From contig CAWIDT010000009.1 in the NCBI GenBank assembly GCA_963834945.1, positions 822,664 through 886,663 on the forward strand: DNA of 64,000 nucleotides, written 5' to 3'. Positions 26,809-34,356 of this stretch are shown piece after piece. This DNA comes from R-RK-3 sp963834945 (GTDB lineage: Bacteria; Pseudomonadota; Alphaproteobacteria; Rhizobiales; Rhodomicrobiaceae). The notes under the pieces were generated by a model. It was not told the origin of the DNA, did not search any database, and saw only the letters and a list, made by a program, of their open reading frames with translations. The stretch's first letter is position 1, and the number at the start of each line of letters is the position of its first letter. The translations under genes were made by a program, and so were the position numbers.

Positions 26809-27582
26809 ATGACGAGCATACGGCCGCTGATTGCCGGCAACTGGAAAATGAACGGGCTGAAAAGCGCGCTTTCCGAGCTGACAAAACTGAAAGACCGCGT
26901 CGCGGGCGAAGGGTTGGTCCAAAATGCCGACATTCTGGTCTGCCCGCCCGCGACGCTGATCGCGCAGGCCGTCTACGCCCTGCGCGGCAGCCCCATCGAG
27001 GTGGGCGGCCAGGATTGCCGCGCCGAGGCGTCGGGCGCGTTCACCGGCGACATCTCGGCGGCCATGCTGGCCGATAACGGTGCCAGCAGCGTCATTCTGG
27101 GCCATTCGGAGCGCCGGGCCCTGCATGGCGAGCGCGATATGGACGTGTGCGCCAAGGCCGAGGCCGCGCATGCCGCCGGGCTGAAGGCGATCGTCTGCGT
27201 CGGCGAGACGGCGGGCGAACGCCGGCTGGGGCTGACGCTGGCGGTGATCGCGCGGCAATTGCGCGGCTCGCTGCCGAAAGATGCCGCCGCGTCGAACACG
27301 ATCATCGCCTATGAGCCTGTCTGGGCGATCGGCACCGGCCTCACCCCGACGCCGGCCGACATCGCCGAGGTGCATCAGTTCATCCGCGCCGAACTCGCCG
27401 GATTGCTGGGACAATCCGTGGCGGACGGGACACGCATCCTGTATGGCGGCTCGGTGAAGCCGAATAATGCGGCCGAACTCTTGACAATTGCGGGCGTCGA
27501 TGGCGCTCTCGTCGGCGGGGCAAGCCTCCTGGCGGACGATTTTGTGCCCATCATCGCGGCGCGTTCCGCAAAGTCCGCATAA
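26809..27582 (+). CDS. tpiA: Triose-phosphate isomerase
   Basis: Interconverts dihydroxyacetone phosphate and glyceraldehyde 3-phosphate. It has 257 aa from the ATG at 26809, behind GGGGAAAGC. TIM-barrel signatures: AGNWKMNG (substrate-binding Asn and Lys), GHSERR (electrophilic His), AYEPVWAIGTG (catalytic Glu) and YGGSVKPNNA (phosphate loop). In-frame upstream codons run into the ppiD promoter region and are not coding. Confidence 0.97.
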   Translation: MTSIRPLIAGNWKMNGLKSALSELTKLKDRVAGEGLVQNADILVCPPATLIAQAVYALRGSPIEVGGQDCRAEASGAFTGDISAAMLADNGASSVILGHSERRALHGERDMDVCAKAEAAHAAGLKAIVCVGETAGERRLGLTLAVIARQLRGSLPKDAAASNTIIAYEPVWAIGTGLTPTPADIAEVHQFIRAELAGLLGQSVADGTRILYGGSVKPNNAAELLTIAGVDGALVGGASLLADDFVPIIAARSAKSA

Positions 27583-27656
27583 TGCTGGCGCATAAAGGGC
27601 GGCGCGGCATGGCGATGGCGCCTGCGCCCGGCAGCAATAATATCGTAGGTGCTCAT

Positions 27657-28181
27657 ATGGTGGTTCGTCCGCGATCGCGGCCCGGTTCGGCCTTTTCGGC
27701 AATCCTTGCGCTGGCTCTCCTGGGCTTCGTCCCCTTTGCCGCATCGGCGACCCCGCTCGATGAGGCCGCCTGCCAGCGCCTGAAGACCGAGCGGCAGGCG
27801 CTGAACGTGCTCGGCGTCGACAAGCAGGTCGAGAAAGGCGCCGTTTGGGCCAAGGAGCATCTGACGCCTGCCGACCTCAATCTGGTCAAGCGTTATGTCG
27901 ACGTGTTCGAGCAGATCATATTCCGCTGCGAGAAGGTCGTTGCCCTGGTCGAGCCTGAAGGGAAGGACGAAGGCGACGATGACGACGACGATGCCGCCGC
28001 GGCCTTGCCGCCCATGCCGGAGCGCAAGACCGTCCGGACGGTGAAATCCTCGGCGGCTTCGGCGGCGGTGTCGCAGCCCAGGTCAAACAGCGCGGCAAAG
28101 AGCGGTAAGGCGACGCTCGGCACGACGAATGCAAGCGCAACGGCGGCCGGCACGACTGGAAAATCCGCAAATTCGCCCTAA
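27657..28181 (+). CDS. Secreted low-complexity protein of unknown function
   Basis: 174 aa from the ATG at 27657. A clear signal peptide ends at FAASA|TP (about residue 31), so the product is periplasmic or exported. The mature part has a short helical region (DEAACQRLKTERQAL, LNLVKRYVDVFEQI) with two cysteines, then an acidic run (EGKDEGDDDDDD) and an Ala/Ser/Thr-rich tail. I do not recognise a family. It lies between tpiA and secG in the same direction. In-frame starts from 27582 would hide the signal peptide. Confidence 0.65.
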   Translation: MVVRPRSRPGSAFSAILALALLGFVPFAASATPLDEAACQRLKTERQALNVLGVDKQVEKGAVWAKEHLTPADLNLVKRYVDVFEQIIFRCEKVVALVEPEGKDEGDDDDDDAAAALPPMPERKTVRTVKSSAASAAVSQPRSNSAAKSGKATLGTTNASATAAGTTGKSANSP

Positions 28182-28241
28182 TTTCTGGTATTGCGCCACG
28201 AAATGCGGTACACGGCCCCCACATCTCAACGAAGAAAACCC

Positions 28242-28601
28242 ATGACCACCGTTATTCTCGTCCTCCATATCATGATCGCGGCATCGCTCGTTGCCATTGT
28301 GCTGGTTCAGCGCTCCGAAGGCGGTGCGCTCGGCATCGGCGGCGGGGGCGGCGGCTTCATGACCGGCCGCGGCGCGGCCAATCTGCTCACGAGAATAACG
28401 GCCTTTCTGGCGGCGGCGTTTTTCGGCACCAGCATCCTGCTGGCCGTGCTCGCCACCAGCCATTCCGGCCCCCGCTCGATCCTGGGCACCGGCCAGACGC
28501 AGAAAGTCCCAGCCGAGGACGGCTCGTCCAGCCTGCCCAAGCTCGCGCCGCTGATCCCGCCGACCGCCCCAAGCACGCCTCAGGTTCCGCAGGGGCAGTA
28601 G
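28242..28601 (+). CDS. secG: Preprotein translocase subunit SecG
   Basis: Auxiliary subunit of the SecYEG protein-export channel. It has 119 aa from the ATG at 28242. There are two TM helices (residues 2-22 and about 52-70) around the conserved SecG loop LVQRSEGGALGIGGGGGGFMTGRGAAN, here glycine-rich, followed by a Pro-rich cytoplasmic tail usual in alphaproteobacteria. Confidence 0.95.
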   Translation: MTTVILVLHIMIAASLVAIVLVQRSEGGALGIGGGGGGFMTGRGAANLLTRITAFLAAAFFGTSILLAVLATSHSGPRSILGTGQTQKVPAEDGSSSLPKLAPLIPPTAPSTPQVPQGQ

Positions 28602-28712
28602 GACTCGGCCGACGTGCGACGCTCAAACGCACGGCTTTGCTTGAATTCGCAAAGAAGCTAAGGTCGAAAGCATAACCTGCATGCTTTGCGATAAGTGCGA
28701 CACATTCAGCAG

Positions 28713-29252
28713 ATGCTGACACTGACCTTATTCCGCCACGCCAAATCGAGCTGGGCCGAACCGTCACTTCAGGATTTCGACCGGCCGCTGGCGCCGCGCG
28801 GAGAGGACGCCGCTCCGCTGATGGGTGCATTTCTTGCCGAGCGCGGGCTGATCCCGGACCTGATCCTGTGCTCAGGTTCGCGGCGCACACGCGAGACGCT
28901 GCGCCTCGCCTTTGCGCCGCTGAAGGCGAGGCCCGAAACCCGGTTTCTCGACGATCTCTACCACGCCACCGTCCCTGCGATGCTCGCCATCATCCGGGCG
29001 GCGGCGCAGGACAAGCCTCACCTCATGCTCATCGGCCACAATCCCGGTCTGCAGGCGCTGGCACTGGAATTGATCGGCGGGGGCGATCCGGACGGGCGCC
29101 GCGCGGTGGCGCATAAATTCCCCTCGGGCGCCATCGCCGTCATGAGCCTGGACGCGGCGAATTGGGCGGCAATACGCCCAGGGGCCATGTTTCTCACGAT
29201 TTTTGCCACGCCCAAACAGCTTGGCGGCCCTGGTCAAGAGGGCGGCAACTGA
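28713..29252 (+). CDS. SixA-like histidine phosphatase family protein
   Basis: 179-aa member of the phosphoglycerate-mutase-like histidine phosphatase superfamily, SixA group. The catalytic motif is LTLFRHAKSSW at the N-terminus, with the second catalytic His in LIGHNPGLQ at about residue 108. SixA proteins dephosphorylate phosphohistidine on signalling proteins; the target here is not known. A GTG 18 bases upstream is an alternative start. Confidence 0.85.
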   Translation: MLTLTLFRHAKSSWAEPSLQDFDRPLAPRGEDAAPLMGAFLAERGLIPDLILCSGSRRTRETLRLAFAPLKARPETRFLDDLYHATVPAMLAIIRAAAQDKPHLMLIGHNPGLQALALELIGGGDPDGRRAVAHKFPSGAIAVMSLDAANWAAIRPGAMFLTIFATPKQLGGPGQEGGN

Positions 29253-29318
29253 CTTGGCGCTTTCCGCTGGACGTGCCGCTCCATTTTTGCTGATGTCACG
29301 GGTAAGGGAGAGGCCCGT

Positions 29319-29966
29319 ATGATAACCCTCATCGATAATTACGACAGCTTTACCTATAATCTCGTTCATTATCTTGGCGATTTGGGCGTGGCCTGCCGCG
29401 TCTACCGCAACGACAAGATCTCCGTGGACGAGGTGCTGGCCGAGGAGCCGCGCGCCATCGTGCTGTCGCCCGGCCCCTGCACGCCGAACGAAGCGGGCAT
29501 CTGCCTTAAGCTGATCGAGAAGAATGACGGCCGCGTGCCCGTTCTGGGCGTATGCCTCGGCCTGCAATCCATCGGCCAGGCCTATGGCGGCAAGGTGATC
29601 CGCGCGCCCAAGCTGATGCATGGCAAGGTTTCGACCATCTATCATTCCGGCGAGGGCATCTTCCAGGGGCTGCCGGCGGAATTCTCCGCCACGCGCTATC
29701 ACTCGCTGGTCGTCGAGGAAAAGACGATGCCGTCCTGCCTGCGCATCACCGCCAGCACGGCTGATGGCCTCGTCATGGCGGTGCAGCATCAAAGCCAGCC
29801 GGTCTTCGGCGTGCAGTTCCACCCCGAAAGCATCGCATCGGACTATGGTCACGCGCTGCTGGCCAATTTCCTGCGCATGGCGCGGATCAACTGGCAGCCG
29901 ATCAAGCAAAATCTCGACATTCCGCGCAGCGTTCCCTCTGGCACCTCGCCCGAGGCGATGCGATGA
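29319..29966 (+). CDS. trpG: Anthranilate synthase component II (glutamine amidotransferase)
   Basis: Supplies ammonia from glutamine to TrpE. It has 215 aa. The class I amidotransferase triad is visible: Cys in LGVCLGLQSIG (the usual GVCLGHQ has Leu for His), and His and Glu in QFHPESIAS. The N-terminus ITLIDNYDSFTYNLVHYLG is diagnostic. An ATGA overlap couples it to trpD. It might also serve PabB, as in many bacteria with one TrpG (inference). Confidence 0.95.
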   Translation: MITLIDNYDSFTYNLVHYLGDLGVACRVYRNDKISVDEVLAEEPRAIVLSPGPCTPNEAGICLKLIEKNDGRVPVLGVCLGLQSIGQAYGGKVIRAPKLMHGKVSTIYHSGEGIFQGLPAEFSATRYHSLVVEEKTMPSCLRITASTADGLVMAVQHQSQPVFGVQFHPESIASDYGHALLANFLRMARINWQPIKQNLDIPRSVPSGTSPEAMR

Positions 29967-30985
29967 CCGCGCCGGAGAAATTCCGGCCGCATTTTGAGAC
30001 CGTTGCGGGCGGCGGCACCTTGAGCGAGGACGAGGCGGCGAGCGCCTTCGATGCCATCATGGAAGGCGGCGTGCCGGAAATGCAGCTCGCGGGGTTCCTG
30101 GTGGCGCTCCGCGCGCGCGGCGAGACGGTGGACGAGATCGCCGGCGCGGTGCGCGCCATGCGCGGCAAAATGCGAAGGGTCAAGGCGCCTGCCGGAGCCA
30201 TCGACGTGGTCGGCACGGGCGGCGACGCCAAGGGCACCTACAATATCTCCACGGCGGCGGCTTTCGTGCTGGCGGGCGCGGGCGTGCCGGTGGCGAAGCA
30301 CGGCAATCGCGCGGTGTCGTCCAAATCGGGCGCCGCGGATGTTCTCGAAGGGCTGGGCCTCAATCTGGCCATGACGCCGGAGCAGGCCGAAAGCAGTCTG
30401 GCCGAAACCGGCATCGCGTTCCTTTTCGCGCCGACCTATCATCCGGCGATGCGCCACGCCGCGCCAGTGCGCCAGGGGCTGAAACTGCGCACGATTTTCA
30501 ACCTGCTTGGACCGCTCTCCAACCCGGCGGGCGTCAAGCGCCAGATGATCGGCGTATTCTCTCCCGTCTGGCTGGAGCCGCTGGCCGAGGCGATGCGCCG
30601 GCTGGGCGCCGAGCACGTCTGGGTGGTGCATGGCAATGACGGGCTCGACGAGCTTTCGACCACCGGCCCGTCGCAGGTGGTGGAGCTGAAGGACGGCCAG
30701 ATCCGCCGCTTCGAGGTGACGCCTGGTGAAGCGGGCGTCGCGGTCACCGATCTCGCCGGGCTGCTCTGCGGCGCGCCCGCCGACAGCGCAGCCTCGATCG
30801 TCGCGTTGCTGGGCGGTGAGCGTGGTCCGTTCCGCGACATCGTCCTGCTGAATGCGGCGGCGGCACTGATCGTCGCTGGCAAGGCGGAGACGCTGGCCGA
30901 GGGCGCCGAGATTGCCGCCGCCTCCATCGACGAAGGCAAGGCGGCCCGGGCGCTCGACGCCCTGATCGCGCGAGGGAAGGCTTAA
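29963..30985 (+). CDS. trpD: Anthranilate phosphoribosyltransferase
   Basis: Transfers phosphoribose from PRPP to anthranilate. It has 340 aa. The PRPP and metal-binding region VGTGGDAKGTYNISTAAAF and KHGNRAVSSKSGAADVLE are intact. It overlaps the trpG stop and is followed by trpC after 3 bases. Confidence 0.97.
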   Translation: MTAPEKFRPHFETVAGGGTLSEDEAASAFDAIMEGGVPEMQLAGFLVALRARGETVDEIAGAVRAMRGKMRRVKAPAGAIDVVGTGGDAKGTYNISTAAAFVLAGAGVPVAKHGNRAVSSKSGAADVLEGLGLNLAMTPEQAESSLAETGIAFLFAPTYHPAMRHAAPVRQGLKLRTIFNLLGPLSNPAGVKRQMIGVFSPVWLEPLAEAMRRLGAEHVWVVHGNDGLDELSTTGPSQVVELKDGQIRRFEVTPGEAGVAVTDLAGLLCGAPADSAASIVALLGGERGPFRDIVLLNAAAALIVAGKAETLAEGAEIAAASIDEGKAARALDALIARGKA

Positions 30986-30988
30986 GCG

Positions 30989-31825
30989 ATGACCACGATA
31001 CTCGCCAAGATCTCCGCCTATAAGCGAGAGGAAATCGCGGCGGCCAAGGCCGTAACCCCGCTCGCCGATATCGAGAATGCCGCGCGAAACGCCGCGCGGG
31101 TGCGTCCGTTCGGCGAGACGGTCGCGGCCTGCGCCGAGGAAGGCCGCTATGCGCTGATCGCCGAGATCAAGAAGGCCAGCCCGTCGCGCGGCCTGATCCG
31201 GGCGGATTTCGATCCCGCGAACCTTGCCCTGTCCTATGCCGCCGGCGGCGCGGCCTGTCTGTCGGTGCTGACCGACGGCCCCTCCTTCCAGGGCGATTCC
31301 GAGCACCTGCTGGCGGCGCGCCAGGTCTGCGCCCTGCCGGTGCTGCGCAAGGATTTCATGCTCGACCCCTATCAGATACCGCAATCGAGGGCGATGGGCG
31401 CCGATTGCATCCTGATCATCATGGCCGCTGTCGACGATTTCCTGGCGATGGAGCTGGCCGGGGCCGCCAATGATTGGGGCATGGACGTGCTCGCCGAAGT
31501 GCATGACGAGGACGAGCTGGACCGCGCGCTCAGCCTGCCCACCTCGCTGATCGGCATCAACAACCGCAATCTGAAAACCTTCGAGACATCGCTCGACGTG
31601 ACCGAGCGGCTGATGCCGCTGGTGCCGCGCGGCCGGCTTACGGTGAGCGAAAGCGGCATCTTCACCCATGCCGATATCGAGCGGCTGGCGGCGGTCGGCG
31701 CGCACGCCTTCCTGGTCGGTGAGAGCCTGATGCGGCAGGCCGATGTGGCGGGCGCGACGCGCCAATTGCTAGGCGCCGCCGGTTCCGCCAAACCCGTGCC
31801 GAATTATCGCGAGGCGAATGCGTGA
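30989..31825 (+). CDS. trpC: Indole-3-glycerol-phosphate synthase
   Basis: Closes the indole ring from carboxyphenylamino-deoxyribulose phosphate. It has 278 aa, monofunctional (no TrpF domain). Motifs: IAEIKKASPSRGLIRADFDP, VLRKDFMLDPYQ, LIGINNRNLKTF and SESGIFTHADI. The TGA overlaps the GTG of moaC. Confidence 0.97.
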   Translation: MTTILAKISAYKREEIAAAKAVTPLADIENAARNAARVRPFGETVAACAEEGRYALIAEIKKASPSRGLIRADFDPANLALSYAAGGAACLSVLTDGPSFQGDSEHLLAARQVCALPVLRKDFMLDPYQIPQSRAMGADCILIIMAAVDDFLAMELAGAANDWGMDVLAEVHDEDELDRALSLPTSLIGINNRNLKTFETSLDVTERLMPLVPRGRLTVSESGIFTHADIERLAAVGAHAFLVGESLMRQADVAGATRQLLGAAGSAKPVPNYREANA

Positions 31826-32307
31826 CCAACCCGCTCTCCCATCTCAATGAGCGGGGCGAGGCGAATATGGTCGATGTCTCGGACAAAGCCGTCACCTCCC
31901 GCACCGCGATCGCCGAGGGCATCATTACCATGCGGCCGGACACGTTGGCGCTGATCCGCGAAGGTGCGGCCGCCAAGGGCGACGTGCTGGCGACGGCGCG
32001 CATCGCCGGCATCATGGCGGCCAAGCGCACGCATGAGCTGATCCCGCTCTGCCATCCGCTGGCCGTCACCAAAGTCAGCGTCGATTTCGAGGAGATCAGC
32101 GAGCCGCCCGGTATGCGGGTCGAAGCGCTGGTAAAGGTCAGCGGCCAGACCGGCGTCGAAATGGAGGCGCTGACGGCGGTGTCGGTTGCCTGCCTGACGA
32201 TCTACGACATGCTCAAGGCGGCGGACAAGGCGATGCGCATCGGCGGTATCCGGGTCATCGAGAAGTCCGGCGGGCGCTCCGGCACGTTCCGCGCCGAAGG
32301 CCGCTAG
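31822..32307 (+). CDS. moaC: Cyclic pyranopterin monophosphate synthase
   Basis: Forms cyclic pyranopterin monophosphate from the MoaA product in molybdenum cofactor synthesis. It has 161 aa and starts at GTG 31822 inside the trpC stop. Signatures: LIPLCHPLAVTKVSVDFE and GVEMEALTAVSVACLTIYDM followed by catalytic KAADKAM. It lies directly before moeA. The cofactor would serve the sulfite-oxidase-like protein at 45068-45859. Confidence 0.97.
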   Translation: MTNPLSHLNERGEANMVDVSDKAVTSRTAIAEGIITMRPDTLALIREGAAAKGDVLATARIAGIMAAKRTHELIPLCHPLAVTKVSVDFEEISEPPGMRVEALVKVSGQTGVEMEALTAVSVACLTIYDMLKAADKAMRIGGIRVIEKSGGRSGTFRAEGR

Positions 32308-32309
32308 CC

Positions 32310-33497
32310 ATGCTGTCCGTCGCCGATGCCATAGCGCTGGTGCTCGCGGACGTGGTGGCGCTGCCGGGCGAAACCGTGCCGCTGGGCGAAGCGCATGGGC
32401 GCGTGCTCGCGGCTGACGTCGCGGCGAGGTTGACGCAGCCGCCTTTCGCCTCCTCCGCCATGGACGGCTATGCGGTGCGCCAGGCCGATCTCGGCGCGCT
32501 CCCTGTCGCGCTCAAGCTCATCGGTGAGTCGGCGGCGGGCCATGCCTTTGACGGCGAGACCGGGCCGGGCGAAGCAGTGCGCATCTTCACCGGCGCGCCG
32601 GTTCCGCGAGGCGCCGACTACGTCATCATCCAGGAAAATGTCGAGGCCTCGGGCGGCGAGGCCCGCATCCGCGAGGTGAATACCGAGAGCTGCATCCGCG
32701 CGCGCGGCGTCGACTTCGGCGAAGGCGACGTGCTGTTGCGCGCTGGCAAACGGCTGAACGCGCGCGATCTGATGCTTGCGGCGCAGATGAACCACGCCGC
32801 CCTGCCCGTGCGCCGCCGCCCGAAAGTCGCCGTGCTGGCCTCTGGCGACGAACTCGTGCCGCCGGGCGGTCAGCCGGCGCCCAGCCAGATCATCTCCTCG
32901 ATTCCATCCGCCCTCGCGCCGATGCTGCGCGCCGCCGGGGCGGAACCTCTGCTTCTGGGCATCGCCCGCGACACGCCGGAAAGTCTCGCCCTGCATATCG
33001 CCAGGGCCGAAGCCGCCGATGTGCTCGTGACGATCGGCGGCGCGTCGGTGGGGGATCACGACCTGGTCCGCAAAGCGCTGGAGGATGCCGGCTTCACCAT
33101 CGGCTTCCATAAGGTGGCGATGCGGCCGGGCAAGCCCTTCATGTCGGGGGCACGCGGCGGCCAGCGCGTGCTCGGCCTGCCGGGCAACCCGGTTTCGGCG
33201 CTCACCTGCGCCATCATCTTCCTCATGCCGCTCGTCGCCGCATTGCTGGGAGAAAGCTGTCCCCCGATGGCGGCAACCAGCATGCCGCTTGCCGCGCCCC
33301 TGCCCTCCAACGGTCCGCGCCAGCATTATATGCGCGGCCGGTTCGTCCAGGCCGTCGGGCACCCGTGCCGTGGAAGCGCTGCCGTCGCAGGACAGCTCAC
33401 TCACCGCGGCGCTCGCCGCCGCCGATTGCCTCATCGTGCGCCCCCCCAACGCGCCGCCCGCCGAACTAGGGACAGCCGTCTCGGTGCTTCCTCTTAA
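32310..33497 (+). CDS. moeA: Molybdopterin molybdenumtransferase, frameshifted C-terminus
   Basis: Inserts molybdenum into adenylylated molybdopterin. The frame holds 395 aa; the MoeA fold is normal from the start through PPFASSAMDGYAV, FTGAPVPRGADYVIIQE, VTIGGASVGDHD and LGLPGNPVSAL to about residue 345 (YMRGRFVQ). After that the text turns into arginine-rich nonsense. The expected C-terminal domain (RAVEALPSQDSS, AAADCLIVRPP) is in the +1 frame and ends at 33504. Removing one G from the GGG at 33357-33359 restores it. This is either a sequencing indel or a recent mutation. Confidence 0.88.
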   Translation: MLSVADAIALVLADVVALPGETVPLGEAHGRVLAADVAARLTQPPFASSAMDGYAVRQADLGALPVALKLIGESAAGHAFDGETGPGEAVRIFTGAPVPRGADYVIIQENVEASGGEARIREVNTESCIRARGVDFGEGDVLLRAGKRLNARDLMLAAQMNHAALPVRRRPKVAVLASGDELVPPGGQPAPSQIISSIPSALAPMLRAAGAEPLLLGIARDTPESLALHIARAEAADVLVTIGGASVGDHDLVRKALEDAGFTIGFHKVAMRPGKPFMSGARGGQRVLGLPGNPVSALTCAIIFLMPLVAALLGESCPPMAATSMPLAAPLPSNGPRQHYMRGRFVQAVGHPCRGSAAVAGQLTHRGARRRRLPHRAPPQRAARRTRDSRLGASS

Positions 33498-33554
33498 TAC
33501 GTAGAACATCTATTGCGCGGTAAAAGCTGATGTTCCGCAGCCGAATCACTTGCG

Positions 33555-33580
33555 GAACACAACTAGAACAAGTATAGAAT
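33555..33580. promoter_or_regulatory. LexA-binding SOS box upstream of lexA
   Basis: GAAC at 33555-33558 and 33566-33569 separated by 7 bases is the reverse complement of the alphaproteobacterial SOS box GTTC-N7-GTTC. A third, degenerate repeat (GAAT at 33577-33580) keeps the same 11-base period. It lies 69 bases before the lexA start, so lexA is predicted to repress itself and to have its own promoter despite the moeA gene upstream. Confidence 0.8.
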
Positions 33581-33648
33581 GTTCCTCGCTTTGTACGAAC
33601 ATACGCTCACGGCGCGATGCCAGACCGGAGTCGATTTTAGAGGAAACC

Positions 33649-34356
33649 ATGCTCACCTCCACGCAGAAGGAACTTCTTCTTTTCATCAATGAGCGGCTGA
33701 AGGAATCCGGCGTGCCGCCGTCCTATGACGAAATGAAGGAAGCGCTCGATCTGCGGTCGAAATCGGGCATCCACCGGCTGATCACCGCTTTGGAGGAGCG
33801 CGGCTTCATCCGCCGCCTGCCGCATCGGGCGCGCGCCTTGGAAATCATCAAAATGCCGGAAGGCATCCATACAGGCTTCCGCAGGAAGGGCGGCTCCGGC
33901 TTTTCACCCGCCGTCATCGAGGGCAGCCGCAGGAAGGGTTTCAGCGAAGACTATTCGGATGATTCTGCCGGATATGGCGCCGGCATCCCCGTCATGGGCC
34001 GCATCGCGGCAGGCGTTCCGCGCTCCGCCATCGAGAACCACAGCCACAGCATCAATGTGCCCGACGACATCTTGTCACCGGGCGAGCATTTCGCCCTTGA
34101 GGTGAAGGGCGATTCGATGATCGAAGCCGGCATTCTCGACGGCGACACGGTCGTGATCAAGAAAACCGACACCGCAGCCAATGGCGACATCGTCGTCGCC
34201 CTGGTCGATGATGAGGAAGCTACGCTCAAGCGCTTCCGCCGCAAAGGGCAGTCGGTCGCTCTGGAGGCAGCCAACCCCGCCTATGAGACGCGGATCTTCG
34301 GGCCGGACCGCATTCGCATCCAGGGCAAGCTCGTAGGCCTCATCCGGCGCTATTGA
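33649..34356 (+). CDS. lexA: SOS repressor LexA
   Basis: Self-cleaving repressor of the DNA-damage regulon. It has 235 aa from the ATG at 33649, preceded by AGAGGAAACC. The N-terminal winged helix (residues 1-65; SYDEMKEALDLRSKSGIHRL) is followed by a long linker typical of alphaproteobacteria. The cleavage bond Ala121-Gly122 (RIAAGVP), catalytic Ser156 (GDSM) and Lys194 (ATLKRF) are all present. The SOS box is 69 bases upstream. The 3' end overlaps the convergent comEC by 7 bases. Confidence 0.97.
   Translation: MLTSTQKELLLFINERLKESGVPPSYDEMKEALDLRSKSGIHRLITALEERGFIRRLPHRARALEIIKMPEGIHTGFRRKGGSGFSPAVIEGSRRKGFSEDYSDDSAGYGAGIPVMGRIAAGVPRSAIENHSHSINVPDDILSPGEHFALEVKGDSMIEAGILDGDTVVIKKTDTAANGDIVVALVDDEEATLKRFRRKGQSVALEAANPAYETRIFGPDRIRIQGKLVGLIRRY

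Noticed and set aside
27960..27995. Run of Asp codons as a possible simple-sequence repeat
   Set aside because: It encodes an acidic stretch in the secreted protein with mixed GAC/GAT codons, and is not a tandem DNA repeat likely to slip.
29849..31765. Long minus-strand open frame opposite trpD/trpC (638 codons)
   Set aside because: Composition is His/Arg/Gln-rich with no motif, and the plus strand carries certain trp genes.
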